A stretch of 13,657 nt of DNA from Hemicentrotus pulcherrimus (GCA_003118195.1 BEXV01002454.1:35147-48803); one strand, 5' to 3'; shown: positions 1 through 7,313, numbered from the stretch's first letter. A program made the numbers and translations. Notes: generated from the letters alone by a model not told the origin.

Positions 1-17
1 CCCCCCCCCCCCCCCCC
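1..17. repeat. poly-C run at the window edge
   Basis: Seventeen consecutive C residues open the window. This may be a genuine homopolymer or an assembly/clone edge artefact; nothing else is attached to it. Confidence 0.9.
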
Positions 18-99
18 ATTAAGTCATCCCACAGCCAGGAATGCTAGCCAACAGTTCTGCAGCAATGATGTGTGGTGTTAAACTTTTACGCCACAGGGG

Positions 100-285
100 C
101 AGTGCTGGACTCTCCAAGTACTGTATATGGAATCAGCAGGCCAACTGCATCATCAAAAATAAACAGATGAAGAGGAGGCAAAATATCTTGCTGACCACAC
201 TATGGTTTGGGGACTGTATCTACACAAAGCCATTACAATGCCTAGATTCACAACTAAAGAGCGTTTTTTTTTTCTTCTAGAAAGG
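100..285 (+). pseudogene. decayed coding sequence, unidentified
   Basis: A protein-like reading (frame starting at 100) runs for about 60 codons with one internal TAA at 160-162. It includes the acidic stretch DEEEAKYLADHT and then VWGLYLHKAITMPRF. Composition looks like real protein rather than random translation, but I do not recognise the family. It ends in a T-rich tract (about 264-275) and CTTCTAG, which also resembles a splice acceptor. No start codon or promoter can be assigned. It could equally be chance; confidence is low. Confidence 0.25.
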
Positions 286-306
286 TAGTTATGTTTAACA
301 AAACGT

Positions 307-853
307 TTGCATGTCCGCAGAAGATTGGACAGGTCGTCTTATATGCCGGCTGAAACCTTTTTGTGGGAACAGGTTAAAATTCTCTTTGATAATGGCAGGG
401 TAGGTTTTTATCATCATGATCATACGACCAAGTTTATCCTCAAGAACTGCCCAACTCCCAACCGCCTTACCGCAGCTGTGATGTCTGATTTGTCTGAAGA
501 TGTAAAATCTTGGAAGCACAACAAATTCTGATGGTACAACTACGCCACCAGTGTCAAACTACAGCCCCAAAGAATAGCAAAGAAATCTTCTTACTGATAG
601 TGTGAGTAATATCCAAAAGCATGCACATGATGACAAACTGAAAATCTTAGCCAAGAAAGGGCAGAAAGATCAAAAGCATTCTGGCTCTCATACCATCAAG
701 AAGAATGAGTACTGGACTTGATTTATTGAGGAAGCAACAGATCCTGATGTGTAAGTTACCAAGATCTTTGGCTCATTGGAAGATCAAGACATGTATGACC
801 CGGAAACTGTGATAAGAATGCTTGATGTAAAGTTTTGGAAACAAAAAAGCTAA
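307..853 (+). pseudogene. decayed coding sequence with several stops, unidentified
   Basis: An open stretch from 307 to 531 (74 codons, with phrases such as YMPAETFLWEQ and TPNRLTAAVMSDLSEDVKSW) is followed, after a one-base frame change at about 530, by a second long reading in one frame to 853. The second part is interrupted by only four stops (near 590, 719, 752 and 851). It reads as hydrophilic, Lys/Asp-rich protein, including DPETVIRMLDVKFWKQK just before its last stop. The frame then changes again into the hAT-like segment at 843. I do not recognise either part. It may be the upstream portion of the same hAT element or an older insertion. Confidence 0.3.
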
Positions 854-1014
854 AATTAAGCACTGGATGAGGGGATATGAATACATCGCCATAACAACCG
901 ACTGCTGGACAGGCTTAAGCATGAAAGGCTTTATGAATGTGACCACACACGGCATCGATAAAGAATGGAACAAGAAAAGTTACGTTCTCGACACCAAGAC
1001 TGTTGCGAGCCTCA
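843..1014 (+). mobile_element. hAT-superfamily transposase fragment
   Basis: The reading KIKHWMRGYEYIAITTDCWTG, followed by a spaced G-FMNVTTHGID-EW-KKSYVLDTKT series, matches the conserved core seen in animal hAT transposases: a TTDxWT motif, then a VTxHxID strand, then W and a VL-T element. In hAT proteins this region belongs to the RNase-H-like catalytic fold, with the first catalytic Asp in the TTD motif. Only about 55 codons are recognisable. The upstream frame is closed at 851-853 and the downstream reading, although open to 1178, stops looking like hAT after about 1014. There is no BED zinc finger and no C-terminal dimerisation domain nearby, so this is an inactive remnant. The TTDCWT signature makes the superfamily call fairly secure; the clade cannot be told. 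Confidence 0.7.
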
Positions 1015-1146
1015 ACGACAACGATCCCTCGCTCTCACAGCGGCATACTGCCATCTGTCCTGCACAAAGCTGGGGACCAACCACCTTCAGCCCACCCAGC
1101 ACAGGCTGGCAACACACAAGTAAATGCACGTCGACGCCCAGGCAAC

Positions 1147-1228
1147 CAAGCAGTGTTATGTTTTTGCACCAGATATGAGTTGCGACCTTAGTGCAACTCA
1201 GATCTGGTTGAAAACATAACACTGTTTG
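1147..1228. repeat. long imperfect palindrome with hAT-like CAGTG/CACTG ends
   Basis: The left arm 1147-1183 and right arm 1193-1228 are reverse complements with few mismatches and one indel, around a 9-nt loop (1184-1192). The core 1151-1224 begins CAGTGTTATG and ends CATAACACTG. hAT termini typically begin CAG(T/G)G, and a hAT transposase fragment ends about 140 bp upstream, so this may be a tiny non-autonomous hAT derivative or two fused terminal inverted repeats. No 8-bp target duplication is visible: the flanks are CAACCAAG and TTTGATAC. A structured RNA hairpin is the alternative reading. Confidence 0.75.
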
Positions 1229-1492
1229 ATACTCTATTGTTTAACCCTCATCCAAGGGGGGTTGAGGGGTCAATCTGAAGAAATTTTGCAACCACTCAAG
1301 AAACACAAATAATGATGGTCAACTGTCATGGTTTTAAACAATAGACAATTAAAACTTGTTTTGGGTTCTAGGTTATCGTTTTCACTGGGTAGAGTACAGA
1401 TGTTTTTTATGATTTGTATTTTACATTTTTTCCCCACTGCAGTGAAGTTTTGTGATAGAATCACTGTGAATTTTATGTTCTATCTGATGCAG

Positions 1493-1675
1493 GTTGAAGA
1501 GCGAAAACGTAAGACATGGGAACAGTGCGCCCAGCTGCTAGAAGCTACAGTGGGGGGAAGGGAGAGGAGATGGGAGGATATCAAAAGGAAGTGGACAGAC
1601 TTGAAGGTGAGGGCAAATAAGTACCTTACACAGAAGAACAAGATGGGAAAATATTCTCAAGTCTTTACAGTTTAG
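1493..1675 (+). pseudogene. Myb/SANT-like DNA-binding domain exon (Harbinger-associated type)
   Basis: A pyrimidine-rich tract ending TGATGCAG (AG at 1491-1492) is followed by a 60-codon open reading. The pattern is KxxTWEQCAQLLEAT, then RxWEDIKRKWTDLKVRANKY: an N-terminal helix with one Trp, then a K-W-x-D-L-K-V recognition helix. This is the signature of the Myb/SANT-like domain accompanying Harbinger transposases and found in many animal transposon-derived proteins, where it binds the element's ends. It covers only part of the domain; the first helix would lie in an earlier exon that I cannot find. It stops at a TAG right after a Phe-Thr-Val end. A likely continuation exon lies at 2068-2244. 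Confidence 0.6.
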
Positions 1676-1866
1676 GTATACTATAATAATGTACATTCCC
1701 ATTTAAATTTTGTACTTTTATACAGTATTTCATGTTATTATTTTGAAAACAAACTACCAACATACTTAAATCATCTACCAGTATGTCCTGATTGTGCAAG
1801 CATTTATAAGCGTCCTTACTGTATCTTACATGTACATTGTATCTTAATCATACTAGGATACGGAGG

Positions 1867-1989
1867 ATGGTGCTTAGGAGGCCCATAAGATGCCAAGCAT
1901 TAACTATAAGGGGACCTCAATGCATTCGGGACGCGAAACGTAGATTCGTTTTGCATTACTGCAAGCAGCGTCGTAAGTATATGGCATAA
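1867..1989 (+). CDS. small ORF with CxALTxxGxQC cysteine motif, copy 1
   Basis: A 40-codon ATG-to-TAA reading carries a C-Q-A-L-T-x-x-G-P-Q-C motif followed by DAKRRF and L-H-Y-C. Short Cys-rich modules of the type C-x-A-x-T-x-x-G-x-x-C ... C-x-x-H occur in transposon- and virus-related proteins and probably bind zinc. Here the order at the end is H-Y-C. Basic residues (RRKYM) close it. The same segment recurs at 2345-2460 in the same frame exactly 480 bp downstream. Family placement is tentative. It may be an exon of the surrounding Myb-like remnant rather than a free gene, since CGTCGTAAGTA at its end resembles a splice donor. Confidence 0.4.
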   Translation: MVLRRPIRCQALTIRGPQCIRDAKRRFVLHYCKQRRKYMA

Positions 1990-2067
1990 AACGGAAGTAG
2001 ATTTAATCATTGCAAATATTAAAGTGTATCATTCATTTTGTAATCATTTTTTCACTAAATACATGTA

Positions 2068-2244
2068 GGTGGAGGGGCCCTCTCCATTCATCCTATATTC
2101 GAAGCGGTCCTGCAGGCACAGAGCTCACAAGCAATTGAGGGAGTGTTGGGAAAGGACACTCAAGCAGGCCTGTTTTCATTCCTTGGTTCTACGGGTACGG
2201 AGGATGCGTATAGACCGGTAGAATGTGGACTGGCATTGGTTTAA
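2068..2244 (+). pseudogene. second exon-like piece of the Myb/SANT-like protein
   Basis: After ACATGTAG (acceptor-like, AG at 2067-2068) a 58-codon open frame begins with Gly-Gly-Gly and continues ALSIHPIFEAVLQAQSSQAIEGVLG before ending at TAA (2242-2244). In animal Myb/SANT-like Harbinger-associated proteins, the DNA-binding domain is often followed by a Gly-rich turn and a short Leu/Ile motif with an I-x-G core; this piece fits that arrangement. It lies between the two CxALT copies. The link to the exon at 1493 is inferred from order and strand only. Confidence 0.4.
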
Positions 2245-2344
2245 CGCCATTGCAGTTAAAGATACGAGTCACTTTGCCAGAGGAAGAGGGAGAACATAAT
2301 GCCAGAGCAAGCTTGGAGTCCATGCCTTAATCATCCTGGCTACC

Positions 2345-2460
2345 AAGCAGGAGGGAGACGACCAAAGAGGTGCTAGGCACTGACACTAAAGGGACCTCAA
2401 TGCAGTCATGATGCGAAACGTAGATTCATTTTGCATTACTGCACGCAGCATTGTAAGTAG
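2345..2460 (+). pseudogene. CxALTxxGxQC motif, copy 2 (broken)
   Basis: This is a diverged duplicate of 1867-1980. The same frame encodes ALTLKGPQC, DAKRRFILHYC and a final stop at 2458-2460. An in-frame TAG at 2374 replaces the residue after the first Cys, so the copy cannot encode the whole motif. The nucleotide match continues past the coding part to about 2506 (to 2029 in copy 1), so the duplicated unit is about 150 bp. The offset is exactly 480 bp with no net indel across the motif. Confidence 0.5.
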
Positions 2461-2685
2461 ATGGCCTCAAATAAAAGAAGAATCATTGCGAATATGAAGG
2501 TGTATTTTGGCACAACTTCAATAATTGCTGATTAACTGAGCAACTCGAAACAAAAGGCATGCGGTCAAATTACATCATAAAATGATCAAGCTAATAAAAG
2601 CACAGCAGAACAGGAGGTTGCAGATCACAAGAAAGATCAAGAGGTAAAGGAACTCTGAATTATTGCACAACCTGTATCCGATACC

Positions 2686-2880
2686 GACACTTACTTAATA
2701 GGTGATAGAGGGATGGAAGGCCAGATTTGCATTACTCCTTAATCAACCACTCTACCACTGGAACCACCTCCTCATCAGCATTCTGGGTGCCTGCCCTGCC
2801 ATTCCCACCAGAACAAAATGCTGGAGACAATTTCATCTCAACTTGAAATTATCATTTCTCTCCTCAAAAAAATAGAATAG
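2686..2880 (+). pseudogene. possible Harbinger-type transposase scrap plus coiled-coil tail
   Basis: The reading DTYLIGDRGMEGQICITP has the pattern Leu-Ile-Gly-Asp-x-Gly followed nine residues later by Thr-Pro, as around a catalytic Asp of DDE (Harbinger-type) transposases. A TAA at 2740-2742 follows. The same frame then stays open to 2880 with a Pro-rich linker and a heptad-like tail (NKMLETISSQLEIIISLLKK). Such coiled tails also end Myb/SANT-like partner proteins. The similarity is short and the call is weak; the region from about 2510 to 2680 shows nothing I can interpret. Confidence 0.25.
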
Positions 2881-2983
2881 TAATTACATTTTCTATTTTC
2901 CCCTAAATTTTGTTATGACTCTATAAATCAATCATTCTTGCTTTGATCAAAACATCAAAAAAGATTCAAATGATGTTGACAAG

Positions 2984-3208
2984 ATGTCGCAAGAGCAGGA
3001 GACAGACTCTGGGATCAGAGAAGCTTTGCTGCTAGCCAAGGCGGCAAAAATCATGAAAATCATTACTGATTTTATTATTTACGATATAAATCTACGTATC
3101 TACCTATCCAACTTTGCTATGTTGCAAACCCATGAGAATGGTCGAGGGGGCGATGTTATCTCCCCTTGGTACAGTTTCCAGAAACCCAGAGGTGTCACCG
3201 CTGGGTGA
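2984..3208 (+). CDS. hypothetical short ORF
   Basis: A 74-codon ATG reading begins MSQEQETDSGIREALLLAKAAK, an acidic then amphipathic start that looks like a genuine N terminus. It loses protein-like character after about residue 30, near a putative intron (AT-rich 3060-3110). It overlaps the start of the frame at 3114 and could be its first exon. I do not recognise it. Confidence 0.2.
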   Translation: MSQEQETDSGIREALLLAKAAKIMKIITDFIIYDINLRIYLSNFAMLQTHENGRGGDVISPWYSFQKPRGVTAG

Positions 3209-3716
3209 AACGGACCTTAGTTCTGAACCGCCAACAATTGTTCCGTCAGGTCTTTTGTTTGGTCGGTGCACAAATCCATCGACGGATATTCGGCGCTCTC
3301 CAGGTTTTGGATCAGCTGTTGCTACCGTGGATCCGGACTTGAACCGGTCACCAATCGGTTCTTCTGTTCCTTTGTCGGCTTTGCCGGTTCCGGATTTCGG
3401 TACGGATTCATGTGCAGCCGAGTCGGATCCTGGTGCTTCAACTAATCGCACCTCTCCGTCAGTGCGTGTTCCGTTTTCACGATTCGGTTTGCGTGGAGCT
3501 CCTACCGTCGGGCTTTTACCGGATACCCGTCCCGTTTCTTCATCGGCCGTTTCCGTTACCGCTACTTCTCGTAAGAGGTGGGGTATCAGGAACACTGTGG
3601 CCGGTTCTTCCTCAGGTTTTGTTTATCCGTCAAAGAAACTGCGCTCTGATTTTACGGAACTGTTTGCGGCTCCTCAGAGTCCGCCTTTAGTGGCTAGAAG
3701 TACCTCAGATGGATGA
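3114..3716 (+). CDS. intact Ser/Pro-rich hypothetical ORF in a CpG-rich block
   Basis: This is the longest uninterrupted reading in the window (200 codons, ending TGA). It is rich in Ser, Pro, Val and Arg, with no membrane segment, signal peptide or cysteine motif, and ends with a basic patch (SRKRWG, PSKKLRSDF) before APQSPPL. The block from about 3180 to 3700 has many CpG dinucleotides and a higher GC content than its flanks, unlike the decayed, CpG-poor surroundings, so it looks like younger DNA. The opposite strand is also open for 163 codons (3104-3595), so strand is not settled. Composition would suit a disordered linker or a gag-like N-terminal part of a retroelement, but no defining motif is present. 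The true start is uncertain; TTTCCAG at 3176-3182 is a possible splice acceptor. Confidence 0.4.
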   Translation: MLCCKPMRMVEGAMLSPLGTVSRNPEVSPLGETDLSSEPPTIVPSGLLFGRCTNPSTDIRRSPGFGSAVATVDPDLNRSPIGSSVPLSALPVPDFGTDSCAAESDPGASTNRTSPSVRVPFSRFGLRGAPTVGLLPDTRPVSSSAVSVTATSRKRWGIRNTVAGSSSGFVYPSKKLRSDFTELFAAPQSPPLVARSTSDG

Positions 3717-4393
3717 TTTTACCCTCAAGGAATATAGGTGAGTGAAACCATGGTAGTGTGTTTGAGGTAGACTTGCAGTCTACTTTAATATGTAAGGTAT
3801 ACCTCAACGAGGTAGAAGAAACAGATCACTGTCCTATATCGAATGGAGCAGCAGACATTAGCTGTCAAGAGGACGAAAAATAGATAGCCTGATGGCCAGT
3901 AAACAGCACTAAGGGTATTTCAGGAGGGTATTATTCTAGTTCTTGTCCAGGTACGCACAAAACACAAGCAATCGGTTGATTCATTGACCCGCACACAAAA
4001 TATATTCTGGAGAGAAACGGGCCATTCCAATTGGTTTCAGAATTTAAAAACTCTCCTCCAAACAAATCTGCCGAATTCATACTGGATCAAGGCAAAAGAG
4101 TAGACAAAACTATCAGTTTAAAGATCTTTTTGGACAGAATTTACGTCTTCTTGGATAATATTAGGGAACACATTGCAATTACCCTCCCCCTCTCCATGTT
4201 ATGTGTGGAGGGGTATTCCAACAATATTATCATTAACGGCTGTTCAATTAACATAGCGACTGTTTTTCACTTTCTATCCATATACAGGTCAAGGAAACTG
4301 GACATGGACTAACAGATAATGAAGAGTCACCTAACGAGCTGATGTTTTGATGCATGTGTTCAATTTTCATATTAATTTGATTTGTATTTGTAG
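3717..4393. other. stretch with no gene I can support
   Basis: The sequence is AT-rich with scattered short open readings. One 93-codon opening (4031-4312) begins at TTG and shows no recognisable domain. Two small perfect hairpins (3767-3783 and 3800-3814) are near chance level. The segment ends in TTTGTATTTGTAG, a plausible splice acceptor for the next feature. Confidence 0.5.
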
Positions 4394-4760
4394 GGGTACT
4401 ACTATAGGTCTACCACTTGGTCAGATGATGTGAATGTGATGCTGTGCCAGGAGGTAGAATTTCTAAATCCATTCCAATACAAAGACCGTACCCGCGAGAG
4501 GGGGGAAGGTGTTGGAGCATGTAGCCACTAAACTACAAGAACATGGTTTAGATGTTTCTAGGAGATCGGTTCGTGACCGATACAATTAGATAAAAGACAA
4601 TATCAAAAGAAAAAACAACCTGGAGAGGAGGCAAAGTGGCATTTCACCAGAGATGACACAGTCAGAAACAGAAATGACTCAAATCATTGAGAGCTTGGTA
4701 GAGGTGGAAGCCAATATGAAGGAGCAGGAGACCGAGGAGAAAAGAATTGGTCTACTTTAG
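4394..4760 (+). pseudogene. Myb/SANT-like protein remnant (second family)
   Basis: After an acceptor-like TATTTGTAG the reading contains TTWSDDVNVMLCQEVEFLNPF and RTRERG. It then continues in another frame with KVLEHVATKLQEHG, VSRRSVRDRYN, a run of Lys/Arg and finally a strongly acidic helix (SETEMTQIIESLVEVEANMKEQ split over 4660-4740). The order W-x-x-D-x-x-L-L-x-E-V ... W/L-E-x-V-A-x-x-L ... V-R-D-R is that of a Myb/SANT-like domain with an acidic coil, common in transposon-derived animal proteins. It is broken by a frame change at a G6 run (4500-4505) and by a TAG at 4587-4589, ending at TAG 4758-4760. The domain call is fairly confident; its partner transposase is unknown. Confidence 0.6.
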
Positions 4761-4771
4761 GGTAGTGTTAT

Positions 4772-5263
4772 ATGAGTGGGGGGGGGGAGATATTAAATGC
4801 AGTAGAGATGAAGCAAGATCAAAGGTTGGTGCTAGGCATAAGAGATAAAGATCTTGTTGCTATTGAGGTAAAATATCATAAGTCATGTTATGTGCGATAC
4901 GCCAAGGTAGTGCAGAGATGTAAATCCCAAACACAAGGAGAAAGTTCACAGCAATTGAATGAAAAATCATAAAAGAGTTTCTGTAATAAGGTGGTAGAGT
5001 AGAGATAAGATAATTAGAAACAAAGAAATCTTGCGTCTAACCAAACCAAACAGGTTGTTCATTAAAAAGGTGAAAGATGTGGAAGGCATTGATGCTTCCG
5101 CGCACAAATCTGGTCGTCTGAAGAACAGACTTAGGGGTCACATCCTGTTCTCTGCTTTTCTAAGCCATCACGTCAGAGTGAAAGTGATATTGTGTTTGTA
5201 GAAATACTTGATATTGAAGAGGCGGTAGAGGATGCTAGAGAAGTGAGGAAAGCAAAAGTAGTG
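4772..5263 (+). pseudogene. uncharacterised transposon-associated YHxxC family protein, N-terminal part
   Basis: A 66-codon ATG reading (4772-4972) contains DLVAIEVKYHKSCYVRYAK, an Ala/Ile-Glu-x-K-Tyr-His-x-x-Cys-Tyr motif I associate with an unnamed repetitive protein family abundant in aquatic invertebrate genomes. The reading resumes after the stop: KSFCNKVVE, then from 5016 NKEILRLTKPNRLFIKKV followed by EGIDASAHKSGRLKNR, then in a third frame KPSRQSESDIVFVEILD (5164-5215). The order of these pieces matches the order I know for the family. Stops at 4970 and 4995-4999 and at least two frame changes make it a pseudogene. It may contain an N-terminal zinc knuckle, but only the YHxxC half is visible. 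It continues at 5615. Confidence 0.5.
5198..5263 (+). repeat. short dispersed duplication, copy 1
   Basis: This segment (starting GTAGAAATACTTGATATT) recurs at 5651-5723 with roughly 80-85% identity by eye plus a few inserted bases. Both copies encode the same acidic helix type (V-E-x-L-x-I-x-E-x-V-E-D). It closes the first part of the YHxxC-family remnant. Confidence 0.7.
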
Positions 5264-5324
5264 TTCATGTATTAAAGTTAATGCAAGATAACAATTTTGT
5301 CTTCCTTTTTCTTTCCTTTATCAG

Positions 5325-5590
5325 AGTGCACCCTGAAGAAATTTAGGACTTCATCCGGGACGGTATGCCTTACTCCACGGGATTTCAACATGAAAATTAA
5401 TTCCAAGTGCGCTTCTGGAAGGAGGGCTCTTAAAAATAAAACTGGGGCGGCATGCTTTTCTCCACGCGATTTCAATATGAAAATAAACTCAAAGTGCGCT
5501 TCCGAAAGGAGGGTTCTTAAAAATAAAACTTTTTTCTTTAAAGATACTATACTTTCGATAAAAGGTTTTGCAAATCTGACTATTACTTAG
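5325..5590 (+). CDS. ORF with a duplicated 29-residue Cys/Lys-rich module
   Basis: A very good pyrimidine tract and acceptor (TTTCCTTTATCAG, AG at 5323-5324) opens a frame running unbroken to TAG at 5588-5590. It contains two successive copies of a module with PRDFNMKINSKCAS, then RR-x-LKNKT. Each copy has one Cys in SKCAS and one just upstream (TVC, AAC). It is basic, with no hydrophobic segment except the short tail. I do not recognise the module. It sits inside the decayed YHxxC-family remnant, between two copies of another duplication, so it is either an insertion or an exonised repeat. The clean open frame over both copies is notable in a degraded neighbourhood, but 29-codon periodicity alone would preserve the frame. 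Confidence 0.35.
5357..5530. repeat. 87-bp direct tandem repeat, two copies
   Basis: Copies 5357-5443 and 5444-5530 abut without spacer, have equal length and differ at only a handful of positions. The period is a multiple of three and keeps the frame of the overlapping ORF. Confidence 0.9.
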
Positions 5591-5614
5591 GAGATTGCAA
5601 TCACTTAAGTCGAT

Positions 5615-5935
5615 TTGACAACTAAGAGATGTCATAATTGTAGTTACATTGTAGAAACACTTAATATTAAAGAGGTAGTAGAGGATGTTGGTAAAGGAGT
5701 CAGTGAGGAAAGCAAAAGCAGTGATTGTGTTTTCCCCCGGCCAGACAGGAGCAGAATCTCATTCTTTCAGAGAGCTATTCCATTCTGCTCAAGGATTGAA
5801 GGCATCAATGAGTAGTGTCATAACACACAAAGTCTGGCCACAACTTGCCAATGACATGTCTGTAGATAAGATGAGCTTGTTCCTACCAAGCTATATCATT
5901 TTCTAGCTTGGAGCACTGGCTGAAGTGAGGACCTA
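5615..5935 (+). pseudogene. YHxxC-family protein, middle part
   Basis: The reading SYIVETLNIKEVVEDVG (5640-5690) repeats the acidic helix of 5198-5263. A second frame then gives FHSAQGLKASM (from 5778), VWPQLANDMSVDKMSLFLPS and, after one more frame change at about 5900, LAWSTG followed by a TGA. The sequence Y/FHSA-x-x-L ... W-P-x-x-x-x-D-M/L-S ... P-x-x-x-F-L-A-W-x-x-G-x-S-E is the continuation I expect for the same family as 4772-5263, in the right order and strand. At least two frame changes and a stop disable it. From 5935 to 6147 I see no secure coding sequence. Confidence 0.5.
5651..5723 (+). repeat. short dispersed duplication, copy 2
   Basis: This is the partner of 5198-5263, about 450 bp away. 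The 87-bp tandem repeat lies between the two. The extra bases sit between the GAGGATG and AGTGAGGAAAGC blocks shared by both copies. Confidence 0.7.
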
Positions 5936-6147
5936 ATAATGATTCAGTGAAGAATTCAGTCTCTGAAAAAAATCACACCAGTTGTGTTTGGCCAGTGCAG
6001 TTACCATATACCGCCCATATCATGCCACCGTTTAGGCTGGACAGGGCCTGTCCTCGTACAACAATATGTGGACAGGAGTGCAGGAGGAGCACACCCTGAA
6101 AGGGCAAATTCATGATGTCCGACTGTAAACAATAATATGAATATATT

Positions 6148-6292
6148 GTGTCTGACAGTCTTGAATGGGTTAAAGAGCCCATTGGCGGCGAACTAAGTGT
6201 TGACAACAATGTCAAACTTGCCTGGCCAGGCAAGGGCCCGTTTGGATCTGGAACTGCAACAGAGCACAATGCAATTGTTCTAGCCGTGAGCG
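6148..6292 (+). pseudogene. exon-like piece, possibly the end of the YHxxC-family remnant
   Basis: An open reading (SDSLEWVKEPIGGELSVDNN, then a Gly-rich GKGPFGSGTATEHNA) ends at a strong donor, GTAAGT at 6293. A D-N-N ... G-K-G ... T-x-x-H/T-A arrangement occurs downstream in relatives of the preceding family, so it could continue that protein. The match is loose. There is no ATG; the frame opens at GTG. Confidence 0.25.
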
Positions 6293-6295
6293 GTA

Positions 6296-6720
6296 AGTTA
6301 TTCAGATTCTACAGTCGTAGTTCATCAAAATCAAAAGTCCAGTTAGAATTAGTTAGATCCTCTTTCATATCATAGACTCTAGTTTCATTTGATGCAACTC
6401 GTATGAATTGTTATGATGCATTGGTCTAGTCTACTCTAGTAGAATCTAGACAAGTCAAGTCTATTCAAACTCAAAGTCAAAGAGAAAATCAAATTTCTAG
6501 AAAGTCCAATTTTTTGCCCTTAATTATTATGACAATGAGTTGACACCCGGACAATAAATTAGTTGAACTCATCGAGCTGTAGGCCTAATTAATTAAGAGT
6601 CACAAGACTGATAATGTAAATAAATAGAGTAAACCTAACTGATGCGAAAATCTAGGACACAGTGTCTGCATCACATAGGTATTCAAACTGAGAGAAAGAA
6701 GACTTTTCTGTACAAAATTT
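6296..6720. other. AT-rich spacer, nothing recognised
   Basis: About 425 bases with many TCTAG/AGTC-like words (6412-6490) and no open reading of interest. It ends exactly where similarity to the tandem array begins. Confidence 0.6.
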
Positions 6721-6794
6721 TACCGCCCAATGAACTGATGACGTTTCTTGTGTACTGGACAGCCAGTATTGTTCATATATCATTGGGAAGATAG
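6721..6794 (+). pseudogene. block A, unit 1 (3' part only)
   Basis: This is truncated at its left edge, where the array begins. It corresponds to the last third of block A in unit 2 and encodes PPNELMTFLVYWTAS-like sequence before a GGTAAAA donor at 6795. The rest of the exon is missing, so the array starts inside a gene copy. Confidence 0.5.
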
Positions 6795-6831
6795 GTAAAA
6801 TTATATTTTTACTCAATCTTTTGTTTTATAG

Positions 6832-7026
6832 GTGTGCTCACCAGGAAAATCTGTTTTTCTTCGACACTGACTGCAGAGCAGTTTTCTGCCCAGCTGAGGC
6901 AGGAATCCTTGAGCTGCAGAGCCAGGCTTTCCACTCGTGTAAGGCTAACAATAAGCGGCACGTCTTTGCACCCCCCTAAGGGAGTGAATACACTAGCGAT
7001 CATGTTTGTACATACAAACAAATATG
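6832..7026 (+). pseudogene. block B, unit 1
   Basis: A pyrimidine-rich ...TTTTATAG acceptor precedes an approximately 195-bp exon-like block ending in ATATG|GTGAGG, a good donor. Two frames are possible. One (VLTRKICFSSTLTAEQF ..., open throughout) is intact. The other has an aromatic/acidic composition ending in HVFAPP and carries a TAA here that is AAA in unit 2. I do not recognise either translation, so product and frame are unresolved. If block A is HECT-like, this could be its last exon, but no HECT catalytic Cys motif is visible. Confidence 0.35.
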
Positions 7027-7111
7027 GTGAGGATTGTTATATATTGTATGTATTCCTATTTTCTAATCATAAATGAACTCACACGATTGTATCCTGTGTA
7101 CGAACAACAAT

Positions 7112-7313
7112 ATGTCAAGTACCTATTACATCGTTGAGTTCGAGTCAACAAAGATCAACATTGTGTCGTCGTCATGGCTGAGTGCCGACAAGAAGACATG
7201 TCAGTGGCCGCCCCTGAAGTCAGCACAGGCCACGCTAGCAGCAAAGAATCACGAGAAGCCTGCCGAATCCTGGGACTGGTTTGGAGTAGCCATTCAGGAG
7301 AATGAAAGAGCAG
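7112..7313 (+). CDS. block C, unit 1: DUF4806-type N-terminal domain
   Basis: ATG at 7112 opens a 67-codon first-exon candidate ending at GCAG|GTATTT. It encodes STYYIVEFESTKINIVSSSW, then a DKKTCQWPP motif, LKSAQATLAAK, and a Trp-rich AESWDWFGVAI end. The pattern is V-V/E-F ... hydrophobic strand ... S-x-W-L ... C-x-W-P-P-x-K-S ... W-x-x-F/Y-x-V. It occurs at the N terminus of animal transposon-related proteins that carry DUF4806, and of some BEN-domain proteins. No enzymatic role is known to me. The frame is also open 13 codons upstream, but the ATG falls where similarity to unit 3 and the conserved part begin. The C-terminal DUF4806 domain itself is not recognisable downstream. Confidence 0.55.

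Noticed and set aside
1..17. Poly-C as a structural (i-motif or telomeric) signal
   Set aside because: It is a single run at the window edge with no periodic repeat; it may be an assembly edge.
3104..3595. Antisense reading of 163 codons opposite the CpG-rich ORF
   Set aside because: It has no recognisable domain and is shorter than the + strand reading. I kept it only as a caveat on strand.
3767..3814. Two small perfect hairpins (GTAGAC/GTCTAC and TACCTC/GAGGTA)
   Set aside because: Six-base stems are expected by chance in a window this long; there is no U-run or other context.
4031..4312. 93-codon opening
   Set aside because: It starts at TTG, its protein character fades and it has no motif or homologous copy; treated as chance.
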